Assembly: GCA_007026445.1 (NCBI GenBank)
Contig: VDMD01000033.1
Location: 186,001 to 250,000 of the forward strand
Source: Schizophyllum amplum
Lineage: Eukaryota; Basidiomycota; Agaricomycetes; Agaricales; Schizophyllaceae
Direction: 5' to 3'
Length of the DNA stretch: 64,000 nt
Positions 26,089 to 36,825 of the stretch are shown one piece after another; position 1 is the first letter of the stretch, and each line of letters starts with the position of its first letter. The notes beneath the pieces were generated by a model. That model was not told where the DNA came from. It saw only the letters and a program-made list of their open reading frames with translations, and made no database searches. The translations under genes and the position numbers were made by a program.

Positions 26089-29000
26089 ATGGCGATTCCT
26101 CTGTCGTTTGTGCACCAGGGCAAACAGCCCGCGGGCGCCCAGTCGCTCGGTGATGCCCTGCTCGAATCCATCCAGCACGCGGGCTCCATCCATACGCTCC
26201 TCGACTGCCTCTGCTCAACACACGAACCTGCTATATACTCCCCGGACGTCAGCAGACAGCCGCTCCTTCATGATACCCTCCGCTCCTTTGTCGCCTCCTT
26301 CGCCCTCCCGCACTCGCCCACCCGCGAGCGCCTCGGCCCCAACGACCGCGTCGTGATCGCCCTGCCCACCGGCCCAGAGAACGCCCTGGCTCTCGTCGCC
26401 CTCGCTACCTACCACACCTGCGCCCCCGTCAACGCAAGTTGCACCTCACAGGAGCTCTTCGACGACGCCCAGCGCCTCAATGCCCGCGTCATCGTAACCA
26501 TGCCCGGCTTCGAGCAGCGCCTCGAGCTCTGGCGCTGCCAGCAGCAGCTCAACTGCGATGTCGTCCTCATCCATCCCCGCCAGGATGACCCCACCGGTCT
26601 CTTTGACATGACACTCATGGACACCGCCAACGCCATCTTCCCGCAACCATCCAGACCGCATGGCCTGGACGATCGGTCACTGGTCCTCCACACCTCCGGC
26701 ACGAGCGGCAAGAAGAAGGTCGTCCCCTATACGCTGCGCTCCCTCGTCGTCGGCACATGCGCAGTCGTACAATCATGGGCACTTCGGAGAACAGACATCA
26801 ACAGTGCGTAACTGCGCCAATGTCCCGGTTTCCATGCTAAATTATTCGCTTGCAGTGAACATGATGCCTCTATTCCACGTCGGTGGTATCGTGCGCAACC
26901 TCCTCGCCCCGTTGCTATCCGGCGGCAGCGCGATCATGTGCGCTGGCTTCGACGCAATCGAGTTCTGGCGGTTGGCCATTGAGCTCAAAGCAACTTGGTG
27001 TGTCATGCGCACTTCCTCAGCGCCAAGCCAATTCATATTTCTTCCAGGTATTACGCGGCCCCGACGATTCACCACGCCATCCTCACGTCGCGGCCTGACC
27101 ACGTTGATCCCGCACGCGATACGCAGATCCGTATGATCTGTAATGCTGCGGGCGGTCTCCTGCCGAGTCTGGCCGTCGAGGTAATCATGCGCGACTAGCA
27201 GCCCCACGACACGAAAGCTCACAATGTTTCCTACAGCTCAAGCGATACTTCCCCGTCGCGGTCGTGTTACCATCATATGGCATGACAGAGTACGTTTCAT
27301 TCCTGCAGGGGCGCGCAAACTTTGCTAACGGGATTGCGCAGATGTATGCCGATATCTACGCCGCCTGTCACGTACCAGCTCGAGCGCCCCGGCTGCTCCG
27401 GTATCGCATGTGGGCCGTATCTGTCTATCCGCGACCCAAGCAATTTGGAGCGGGGACTGCCCCCACAAGCCACCGGCGCGGTTTGTGTGCGCGGCTTGCC
27501 AACCTTCGAGGGTTATGAGGTGGACCCGAACCCCAGCGTCCCGCTGGATACATCTGCGTTTACTTCGTAGCTAATTCTCGCCTGGCTGCTTCGCCTCACT
27601 AACTTGTTGTACAGAGAAGGATGGTTCGACTCTGGTGATTGTGGGTACATGGATGAGGATGGGTATGTGGCGCGCTCTGTCTTCGCCTCATCTCGCTAAC
27701 TTGTTCTAGCTATCTGTACATTACTGGCCGCTCGAAGGAGATCATCAACAAGGGCGGTGAAGTCATCTCGCCCTTCGAGATTGAGGAGGCTATCATGACA
27801 GCAGCAAAGGACTCGGTCAAGGTACGCAATCTGATTTGAATTATCCGTGGGGGTGCCTTACCAGTTTGCAGACGACCCTGGCGTTCGCAGTTGAGCACGA
27901 TGTTCTGCAGGAGGCCATTGGCGTCGTCATCGTCTCTCAGCCTGACACGCCGCGGATCGGTTTATCGCAGCTCCATAATGCGCTCAAGTGAGTAGTCCCA
28001 TCGAGAGTACCCAGCTTGGCTGACTTCTTTTTGACAGAGCACACTTGCATCCGTCGAAATGGCCCTTCCTCATTGTCTATATGAACGACCTGCCGAAGAA
28101 CAAGTACGGCCCCATGTCACCGCCACCGTGCTTAAACACTGACATTACTTAGCGCTGGCAAGCCTCTTCGCATTAAGCTAGCCCAACGGTTAGGGCTTGG
28201 TCGTCTCTCAGACTCTGTCCCCTTCCTTCGTCGGCATTACGAAGCGGAAGCTCCTCCGAGCTCGGCCCCGCTCTCGCAGTCGATACCCCTGCTCGTAGTC
28301 ACCGTCGACGAACGCGACATCTACGACGCTCTCGCGCACTGCCGCGGGGTATCCGAGATCGCTGTTCGCGTGCGCAACGAGGCCGCCCCCGACATCTTTT
28401 TGAATGCTGGGCCGGGCGTCACCGCGTCCGACATCAAGGCGCGCCTAACGCCTCTGCTGCACGGCTACGCGCTCCCGGACAACGTGCACATCATGGAGCA
28501 GCCGCTGCCGCGGCACTCGCGCGTGTCGTTCGACTTTGACCAGATGGAGGCGATGATAGCGCGCCGGAACGAGAGCGCGATGAACCAGCAGGAGCTCGAG
28601 ATCCGGGACATCATCGCGCGGCTGCTGGAGCAGGACCCGGGCGCGATCACGCCGGACTCGGACTTTTTCCTGCTGGGCGGCAACTCGCTGTTGCTGGGCA
28701 AGCTGTCGTACGCGATCCGGAAGCAGACGGGGGTGACGGTCAGCATCTCGGAGCTGTTTACGAACAGCACGATCCGCGGGATTGCCATCTGGTGGAGGCG
28801 GAGTTCGTGGGGTCGGAGAAGCATGCGACGGCGCACTACAGCTTTGATGTGGAGAAGGGGAGTCGACGTATGCGAGTCGTCGACGACGCTGGTGCAGCAC
28901 ATCGATGGGTCGGGGAATGTGAACGAGAGCAGGTCGTTGGGGCAGAACCATCCGCTGTCGCTGTTCGTCCAGATCATTCCGCTGATGTTCCTCTACCCGT

Positions 29001-31808
29001 TGAGGAGCGCGTTGACATGTGAGTGTTTTGACTATTTGTGTCGGTGGAGGTTGAACTGATCGGGGTCCACAGGGTCCATCATGGTCATCGCGCTATCGTA
29101 CCTCATTGTGTATGCCAAAGATGCGTATTGGGAACGTATACCCATCCTGCTGGCCTGTATCATCGTGGCGCGGCTCGTGGTCCGCATTCTATGTCCTATC
29201 ACTGCGATCTTGTTCAAATGGCTGGCCATTGGACGGTACAAGCCGGGAACCTACAAGATGTACGCCTCGCCCTATTTCGCTCCCCTTGCCTCGCAATTCT
29301 AACCTCTGTACAGGTGGTCTATATATCATCTGCGCTGGTGGATCGTCGACCACAGCTTGCGCGCGGCCGGCAAGGGCATCTTCGGCATGCATCCGGCCTT
29401 GGAGAAGCTGTACTACCGCCTGCTGGGTGCTAGGATCGGAAGCAACGTGTTCATCGACGGCAAGGCGCGGCTGGCGGAGTTCGACCTGCTCAACTTCCAG
29501 GACGACTGCAAGATCGACGCCTCGCTTGTGCGCGGCTTTTGTGTCGAGCGCGACGGCTACTTTAGGCTCGGACGCATCGTCATTGGGAAGGGCGCTGTCC
29601 TCAACACGTATACGCAGGTGTCCCCGAGCACGGTCATCCCCGATGGCACCGTCCTGGGTCCGCACGCTTCGTCGCACGAGGCGCCGTCGCCGGACGCGTA
29701 TGCTGGGTACAACCGTTCCGCCCTGGAGGGCCCGCACGTCCTGCTGCAGCTGTTCATCGGGTGGCCAATCATCGGTCTCGTCGCGCTCTTCGCTCGTGAG
29801 TGGTTTCTGCGCCAGTCACTCGTGGCCTGCCACTGACGCCCGCTGCAGACGTTCCATGGTTCGCCATGCTCTACCTGATGTTTGAGGACACGCAGATCTG
29901 GCGTATCGGTGGCAACCCTCTGCAGGCCGTTATCTTCTGGTTCGCGGAGCCTCAACGTGTGATGTACCACATCTTTGCGCGTGTTGTGCGTACGGTTGTA
30001 ACGCCCGTCATATCGCTGGTCCTCGGCATCATCGTCAAGCGCACGCTGGGCTTGCAGCGTCCCTGTGACGCGAAGCGCTTCACGCAGTACCAGCGTCTGC
30101 GCCGGTGGATCAACATGCAGCTGGTGTCGGACCGCCAGATCAAGCGGGCGGCGCACGTCTTCGGCACTCACTACGAGATGGTCTCCGTCATTATGCGGTG
30201 CTTGGGTGCGAAGGTATGTGTAAGACCATCGGTCAGTGAGCTCGTATCTGAACGATGTCGTAGGTCGGCAAGCGCGTTTACTGGCCTGGTTCGGGTGTCT
30301 ACTGCCCGGATCCGGAGCTGCTCGATATTGGCAACGACGTTGTGTTTGGTTCCCGGTCCGAGTTCTTCACGACCGACCAGTATGGCTCGGGCAAGATCAC
30401 CATTGAGGCTGGAGGTGCGTACTGGGTTACCGTCTCCTCGACTACATGCTCACTCACGGTGATGCAGCTATGATTGCGGACCGTGTCGTGCTTCTTCCCG
30501 ATACCAGAATCGGCAGGCAGGCAGTCATGGGCTCTGGTGCTCTCGGCAAGCGTGGAGGCCACTATGAGGAAGGCTCGACATGGATGGGCAATGGTAAGTT
30601 TCACAGACTTCATCGACGGTGCGTGTCACTAATATATTATCTTAGCCAATGGCGAGGCTATCTGCTTCAACAAGGGCAAACCGACCGAGGGCGATACCAT
30701 CACACCGTTCGGCCGCGCGTACTACAAGCGCCAGGCGTCGTTTTTCGTGTTCCCCTACCTCATGATCCTGGGCATAAACGTCGTCACGCTGGCGTTCTCT
30801 GCCGCGTACTGGGCCATGCCCGCTGTCGCCGCTGCCCAGATCCTGATGTTCGTGAACATTCACCTGGACGACTACAACCTGCTGCACTACTTCCAGCACC
30901 GCTGGTACGACTTCGGCCCGATTTTCGGCTTGAACGCGCTCGTCTTCGTCGTGTCGCTCTGCGTGTTGAACATCTTCGCCATCCTGTGGTTCATCACGAC
31001 GAAGTGGCTCGTTATTGGCCGTCGTCGGGAGGGCAAGTACGACTGGGACCAGAGCAACTACTGTCAGCGCTGGCAGCTTCACCTGTCGCTGTCGCGGTTG
31101 ATGTTCATGGGCTACTTCGGCACCTTGGGTAAGTTGCTTCAGTAGTTTCGATTCGTGGCGCATTCTAATGCATGAATAGGTCCGCTCAACGGTTCGGCGT
31201 ATATTGTCTGGGTCTACCGTGCGCTGGGTGCGAACATCGGGAAGGACTGCTCGATCTTCGCAGGCGGCAAGACTGGTCTTATGACTGAGCCTGACCTCGT
31301 TACGGTACGACTTACCTTTCTCTATCATTTTGCCGTGTTCTGACTTGCCTCCCAGCTCGGCGACAACGTCAGCTTGGACGACTGCTCCGTGGTTGCGCAT
31401 ATCAACTCACGAGGCCGGTTCTCGCTGAACAAGCTGAACATTGGTCAAGGCTGCGCCATGCGCGCGGGGTCGCGTCTGCTCTCGGGCGCGTCAATGGAGG
31501 AGAACAGCATGCTGTGCGAACACACGCTGTTAACCTCTGGCGAGATCGCAGAAGCAGGCGGCGTGTACGTCGGATGGCCCGGCAAGCGTCGCCGGGAGGA
31601 GCGCGGCCGACCAAGAGACGCTGGCGCGTCGAGCGCCGGACAGTGGTCGCCGACGAATACTGCTGTCCCGCTCACGCCGTCAACAATGCCGCTCCTGGGC
31701 TCCGCCTACTTCCCGCACTCCCCTCCCAGTATGGCGACGCGACCGAGCTCGTTCACCATCACCCGCCCGAGCTCGCTTGCGACCTCCTCGATGGCTCTGA
31801 AGCCATAG
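26089..31808 (+). CDS. Adenylation-thiolation synthetase with membrane/LbH C-terminal region (NRPS-like, TIGR02353/Pls-type layout)
   Basis: Eighteen exons with matching phases (26089..26803, 26856..26997, 27048..27180, 27237..27289, 27342..27566, 27615..27662, 27710..27821, 27872..27987, 28038..28103, 28153..29018, 29073..29259, 29314..29795, 29849..30213, 30264..30414, 30468..30593, 30646..31128, 31180..31304, 31356..31808) encode about 1,615 aa. The adenylation domain (about 40-560) shows LHTSGTSGKKKVVP (~200), YGMTE (~344), FDSGDCGYMDEDG (~427), GRSKEIINKGGE (~445) and catalytic Lys in NAGKPLR (~540). A carrier domain follows with LLGGNSLLLGKLS, phosphopantetheine Ser ~715. Then membrane pairs alternate with three LpxA-like left-handed beta-helix/acyltransferase-like segments (IGKGAVLNTYTQVSPSTVIP; MIADRVVLLPDTRIGRQAVM; LGDNVSLDDCSVVAHI). 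There is no condensation, reductase or thioesterase domain. Product and substrate are unknown. Confidence 0.9.
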
Positions 31809-32449
31809 ACTGTACACACCTCGCTGGGCCCGGGCCCCCGCGACTACGCAGATTTACGGACCTTCATCTAATGATTAGCATTCCGCCTCCTAATACCCCC
31901 ACCCTCCCATCATCATCATGACCATGCTTTCGTAGCGGCTGCACCTCACTCAAGGGAACTTGGATTCTTCGGCACTAGAGGGAACAGCCAGACTCTGTGC
32001 GACGCGTACGTACTTATTCCCTATCGTATGGACTTAGGATCGTCAGCACATAGCTTCCAATAAGGAGTACAGTAGCACATACTCCTCGCATTTTTGCGCA
32101 CGTCCGTGTATATATTGTTTCATCATAGAATATATTACCATGCATTTTTCCTCTCCTTGATGATACAGCGGGCCTGGCGCGCGCAGAAATTTGATACCTT
32201 ACCCTCGGATGTTCGACTATGTGGTCACAGTATGTAAGTCCAAGTGCTCGAAGTACAGAGGCAAAGGTATGTGATTGCCTTTTCATCAACTCAGCTCGTA
32301 CCTATGCCGGATTACAATCTTTAGTATGTATGCCGTCCTTCACACCCCCCACGGACTGTCCTCACTCAGCAATGTCCGCCTGTGAAGCAACAGAAGTCGC
32401 CCCTGCGTCCGACATGCCTCCTGTCGCGTACGCGCACAGACCGACCCAT
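31809..32449. other. Convergent intergenic region
   Basis: 641 bp between the synthetase stop and the DGAT2 stop. AT-richer than the surroundings; both 3' UTRs are expected. No gene seen. Confidence 0.5.
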
Positions 32450-35400
32450 TCAATCGATGATGCTCAATTCCCGCGTGCGCGCCTTGGCAAACTCGTTCTT
32501 GTACGTGTCCCATATCCTGTGGGAGCATTGTTAGCTTGCAACGCCCCGTTATTCACGGCAGTGGGCAGCGAAGACCGTGAGCACCACAGCGAAACCGTGG
32601 ACACCACAGCGAAAACCGTGGACACCACAGCGAAAACCGTGGACACCGCAGCAAAGACCGTGGAGACCGCGCTTCTTGGCACACGATAACACATGCTTGG
32701 CACAACGTCGCGCGTATTGACCCAACGTCGCGCGTATTGACTCAACGTCGCGCGCTTGGCGCAACATCGCGGGCACCACCCGACATCGCGTGAGCACCAC
32801 CCGACATCGCGTGAGCACCTCCCGACATCGCGTGAGCACCGCCGAGGACCGCACAATGTGCGCCCTCCGGCAACAGGACGTGCTTGGCGTTGTCGCAGAA
32901 CGCCGCGGTCCGCCCGCTGCCCGTTACGAGTCCGTCCGCTAAGAGCTGCGAGTGCGCCCGCCTGCGAGTCCGCCCGCTGCGAGATTGCCCGTTGCCAGTC
33001 CGCCCGCTGCTACGAGTCCAACCGCTACGAGTTCGCCCGTCAGGAGAACCAGTTCGCCTAGCGACCGCTAGTTCGTCCAACGGCCACTAGTCTGTTCAGC
33101 GACCACTTGTTCATCCAACGACGGCTAGTTCGTCCAACGAGAACCAGTTTGTCCGACGACCGCTAGCTTGTCCAACGACGGCCTCCGGTCCGTGAACACA
33201 GGACTGATTTGTGGCGCGACCACCGGTTTGCAGAAGGACAGGAGAACTGGTTCGCGGGAAGATGACTGGTTCGCAGGAGGACAGGACGACTGGTTCGCAG
33301 GTGGACAGGAGGACTGCTTCGCAGGAGGACAGAACGACTAGTTCGCAGGAGGACGACTAGTTCGCAGGAGGACGGCTGGAGCCAGACAGCCCGTTGGTCC
33401 TCAGACGACCAACCGCCACACCGCACATTCACACGCCCATCGTTCGAACACCCTCCACGAAAAGCAAACAAACAAAACCAAGAAGACAAACAAACAACAA
33501 AACCAAGGGCAAGAAAACAAAGACAAGAAAACAAAACAAAACAAAACAAACAACCAAACCAAGAAAACAAACAAACAAACAAAAAACAGAACAACGCAGA
33601 AGAAAAAACCTCCCGAAAAGAAACAGCCAAACTCACCTTGTCAGCTCATCAATATACAGCGTCTGTATCCGCATGACCTCCGCCAGGTCGGGCTTGTCGC
33701 ATTGTTGGACGTGGATCGGGCGTCCGCCTGGGTGGGGAGGGTGAGTGGGTGAGTGGGGGAGTGGGGGTAGTGGGGAGGTGAGAGGGTAAATGGGGTGAGT
33801 AGGGGAAGAGGGTTAATGGGGTGATTGGGGTGAGAGGGTGAGTGGGCGGGGACCGTGACGGGTGGGGAGGGACGCGAGGCAAGAGGTAAGGAGGTGCACT
33901 TTGAAAGAGGAGAAACGCGAGGCAAGGGGGATGACACGGAAGGTAAATGCGACGAGAGCGAACAGTCAGGTGCACGCGGCACCACGCGTGCGAATCAAGA
34001 GGCAAGATGCCCTACAAGAGAGAGAGGCAGGACGCGCTACGGGAGAGAGGGGCAAGACGCGCTAGGGATGGGACGTGCTTGGAAAGCGAGAGACGCACGA
34101 CCGCCCAAAGACATAGAAAACTCACAAACAACGACTATTCGTCTTCGATAGGGCAGGAGGCCAAGGTTATCTGCGGATGTGGCGAGTCAGCGACGATGTC
34201 AAATACACGCAGCGGCGATATACAACACGCAGCGACAGAGTGCAGCACGCAGACAGGGCGTACAGCGCATTAGGTGAAAAGGCTAAGATGCATAGAAAGA
34301 CGAAGGTCCATACAAAAACAAAAACACACAGACGTACAATTCAAAAGACCCCGCCCGTGAAACAGTGGGAGCGTAAACCCGAACACGGACTGGAATTTTT
34401 TCTGCAGCGTGTACACGGTCGTGCCGCGCTCGTTGGGCATTTGCTGGTATATCTGTGGAGAACGAGTGAGACCAGCGAGTCCTCCGATGAGATGTGGAGA
34501 GTTCTCCGATGAGAGTTCTGATGTGGAGGGATGCAAGTCCTCCGACAAGATGAAAAAAGGACAGAAAACCTTACGTCGTTCTCGCCAAAGGAAAAGACGG
34601 GGACCAGGTCGGCGCTGCACAGTCGTCAGAATGCGAATTTATAGTGGTACAGAAATGACATACCCATGCTGAATGGCGACCTTGATGAAGCCCAACCTGT
34701 CTATAGCGTCAGAATCAAGCCGTAGAAAAATGCGTGACGGATATGATATAGCAAAGGACACCAAGCAGTCAGAAAACAACAATCCTCCAGAATTATCCCG
34801 CCACAATCACACCGACCACAATCACACCCACCAACCACAACCCCCAACTCACCTCCTCCTCAACGTCAAATCCGCCGTCCCCGGCGCGCCGCCAAACTCT
34901 CCGCCGCGCCCCCCACGACGATGGTGATCGCATTCCCGGGCCGGCCTTGAGGATATTGGAGCACGAGCGCTTGCTGACGCTGCATATGCCGAGGGCGAGG
35001 ATGATGTCGCGGTAGAAGGGGATGAAGAAGTTGGAGGCGAGGGTGAGGAGGTGAGGCTTGATGCCGGGGAAGGCGGCGGAGAAGCCGGTGGCTGGGGGGG
35101 TGGGTGGATGGGTGGGCGGAAGGGTGGGCGGAAGGTGGGCGGAAGGGTGGGTGGGGAGTGGTGTAGGTGGGTGGGTAGAATGGTTGCCGGAAAGAACTGT
35201 CAGATGAATGTGTATGAAGCGAAGGGGAACCACACCTTCTGTGGCGAATGTAGCGAGGGCACCCCTGTGGGGATTGGGTTTGGTTAGGATGTGAGCATAA
35301 CGTGCGTCAGGATGGCGTACATTCCAATTATACCTGGGGGGTCCTTGTTAGGAGGTGCATGCAGGGAACATGTTCTGCTACACACCGTGAGGATGATACC

Positions 35401-36022
35401 CAAAGACGTACGGCCTGTCCGCAGGCAGGTCGGCGGTCTGACATAGTTCAACGTTGGGTGCAAAAACAGACTGGGGAGATGTACCTTGATAGATCTAGGA
35501 GGACGCGTCATAATGCATGTTTACACAGACAGAGAGATCAACACTCACGATGCAGGGTAATAATCCGTAAAGTATCTCCAGAACAGCGACGATCGGAACC
35601 ACCTGCTGCTACGCCCCCATGCTCAGGACTCTGGTCGATCCATCGCATCCAGACGTAGTATACTGCGAGCAGCGGCCACAGCTGAGGGAACGAGCTAAGG
35701 GCGAATGAGCACCTCGCGCGTCATCCCGCCGTCACCGCGCGCACTCACCAGAGAACAAGAAAAACAGAGATCATGAGCGGCATGAGGACCGACCACACGG
35801 ACACGGCGAGCATCTGGAACCGCCGCTTCGGCGGGATCTTCGCGGGGACGAAGCTAGAGGGGCAGACGTGAGCGGCGCGACGCGGTGGCGGGACGGGCGG
35901 AGTGCGGACTCGATGTCATGGAGCGCGGCGACGGGGGTCTTGGTCAGTTTGGAGAGGCGGTCGCCCAACGATGTCGAGGACAGCGACCGCGCGCGTTCTT
36001 TGGGCGTCGAGGGCGAGCTCAT
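32450..36022 (-). CDS. Diacylglycerol O-acyltransferase type 2 (DGAT2 family), with apparent frameshifts
   Basis: Fourteen exons: 35895..36022, 35749..35853, 35549..35694, 35485..35494, 35386..35437, 35321..35333, 35236..35264, 34853..35091, 34664..34696, 34575..34614, 34338..34452, 34126..34170, 33637..33727, 32450..32516. They give about 371 aa, a normal DGAT2 length. Landmarks: N-terminal TM pair (SVWSVLMPLMISVFLVL, LWPLLAVYYVW), WRYFTDYYPAS, the catalytic YHPHG (~145), GALATFATEATGFS, ALGICSVSKRS, LGFIKVAIQHG, DLVPVFSFGEND, FGFTLPLFHGRG, YNLGLLPYRRRIVVV, GRPI and the tail RTRELSIID. The family makes triacylglycerol at the ER and lipid droplets. Three one-base losses break the frame: the G run near 35614, and near 34930 and 34875, while every splice site is sound. 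The start at 36022 and the weak first donor (GTCCCG) are uncertain. Introns are filled with repeats. Confidence 0.88.
32517..33636 (-). repeat. 1.1-kb last intron of DGAT2, packed with minisatellites
   Basis: The intron runs from GTGAGT (33636..33631) to CACAG (32517-32521). Successive tandem blocks on the plus strand are: ACCGTGGACACCACAGCGAAA (21 bp, about 4.7 copies, 32573-32670); CAACGTCGCGCGTATTGAC (about 20 bp, three to four copies, 32703-32762); CACCACCCGACATCGCGTGAG (21 bp, three copies, 32773-32840); TCCGCCCGCTGC variants (32926-33035); CTAGTTCGTCCAACGA variants (33060-33185); GGAGGACGACTAGTTCGCA variants (about 24 bp, 33225-33380); and an AAACAAAACCAAG-type run (33455-33610). Confidence 0.85.
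33728..34125 (-). repeat. DGAT2 intron with G-rich (plus-strand) degenerate repeat
   Basis: 398-nt intron. Plus-strand 33728-33858 is a run of GGGTGAGTGGG / GGGGTGAGT-like units with more than a dozen G tracts of three or more. The transcribed strand therefore has a long C-rich tract near the acceptor. Further AGGCAAGA-like repeats lie at 33885-34060. Confidence 0.75.
35092..35235 (-). repeat. DGAT2 intron with GGGTGGGCGGAA repeats
   Basis: 144-nt intron. Plus-strand 35092-35180 carries about four GGGTGGGCGGAA / GGTGGGTGG units, again G-rich on the plus strand and C-rich in the transcript. Confidence 0.75.
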
Positions 36023-36825
36023 CGTGGGCGTCGGAGACAACGAGCTCGGCGTTCGACTGACGTGAGGCGGCGTCTGCGGCCCGGAGGGAAATTCCACCTG
36101 CAACTTCCGCGTGATTATCTGGCTCTGCCGACGCGTTCGGGAGCGTCCAGGGAGCGTCCTCTCTGGTTCAGACGCGGGTTCTCCTTGCTCTGGACATGCA
36201 GTCTCGTGTGTAACGACCTCCTTCCACTGGGCCGCGCTCTGTGAACAATTTACAGCGGCCTGTACACTGGCTGTGAGAAGGTGAATCGTTATGTCATCAT
36301 CCGGACATGGCAGTGTCCCCCCCCGGGTACTGCGCGTAGGACTAGGGGAGGAAATTGTAGCAACTATGGTGTACAGAAGAACAGTTCGACTCCGATTTCT
36401 CATAGAACCACTCGATGAAAGTCGGGGTGCCACCACTGCGATCTATACGATCCCACTTCCGATGCACCTCCTGTCTGAAAATGCAAGGGTGTCCTATCAG
36501 CCCTCACCAGGCCCTCACTCAGCGCTGAGAGATGAGCCATAATTTATATGTATCATTGCCAGCATACGCAGAGCCGTGGCTTCACCTAGGCGAGTTGGGC
36601 CCGGACAGGTATTGTTTGCCACAAATTATATTGCGGCTCCTCACCCATCTCCGCCGCTGGGCCTCGCTCAAGGCCAATGAAATTCATTGTAATAATAAAG
36701 AGCAGGCGAGAATAAACAGCAGGCGAAGTTATCAGCAGGTGAGGATGTATTTGCCTCGAACAAGGACGTGACCATGTCCAATAGCAGAAACGCACGTATA
36801 CTACTTACAACAGACTAAACCCCAT
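36023..36825. other. Intergenic region (DGAT2 promoter)
   Basis: 803 bp upstream of the DGAT2 start. A minus-strand frame continues upstream of the chosen ATG to about 36436 without similarity, so a longer N-terminus is possible. No other gene seen. Confidence 0.45.

Noticed and set aside
26089..31808. Firm call as epsilon-poly-lysine synthetase
   Set aside because: Layout is similar, but the A4 motif is acid-ligase-like and the substrate residues cannot be read by eye with confidence.
32573..33380. CRISPR-like array
   Set aside because: Repeats are contiguous minisatellites without unique spacers, inside a eukaryotic intron.
33394..33636. Lys/Thr-Asn-rich frames in the AAACAAAACC run
   Set aside because: Low-complexity intronic sequence of DGAT2.
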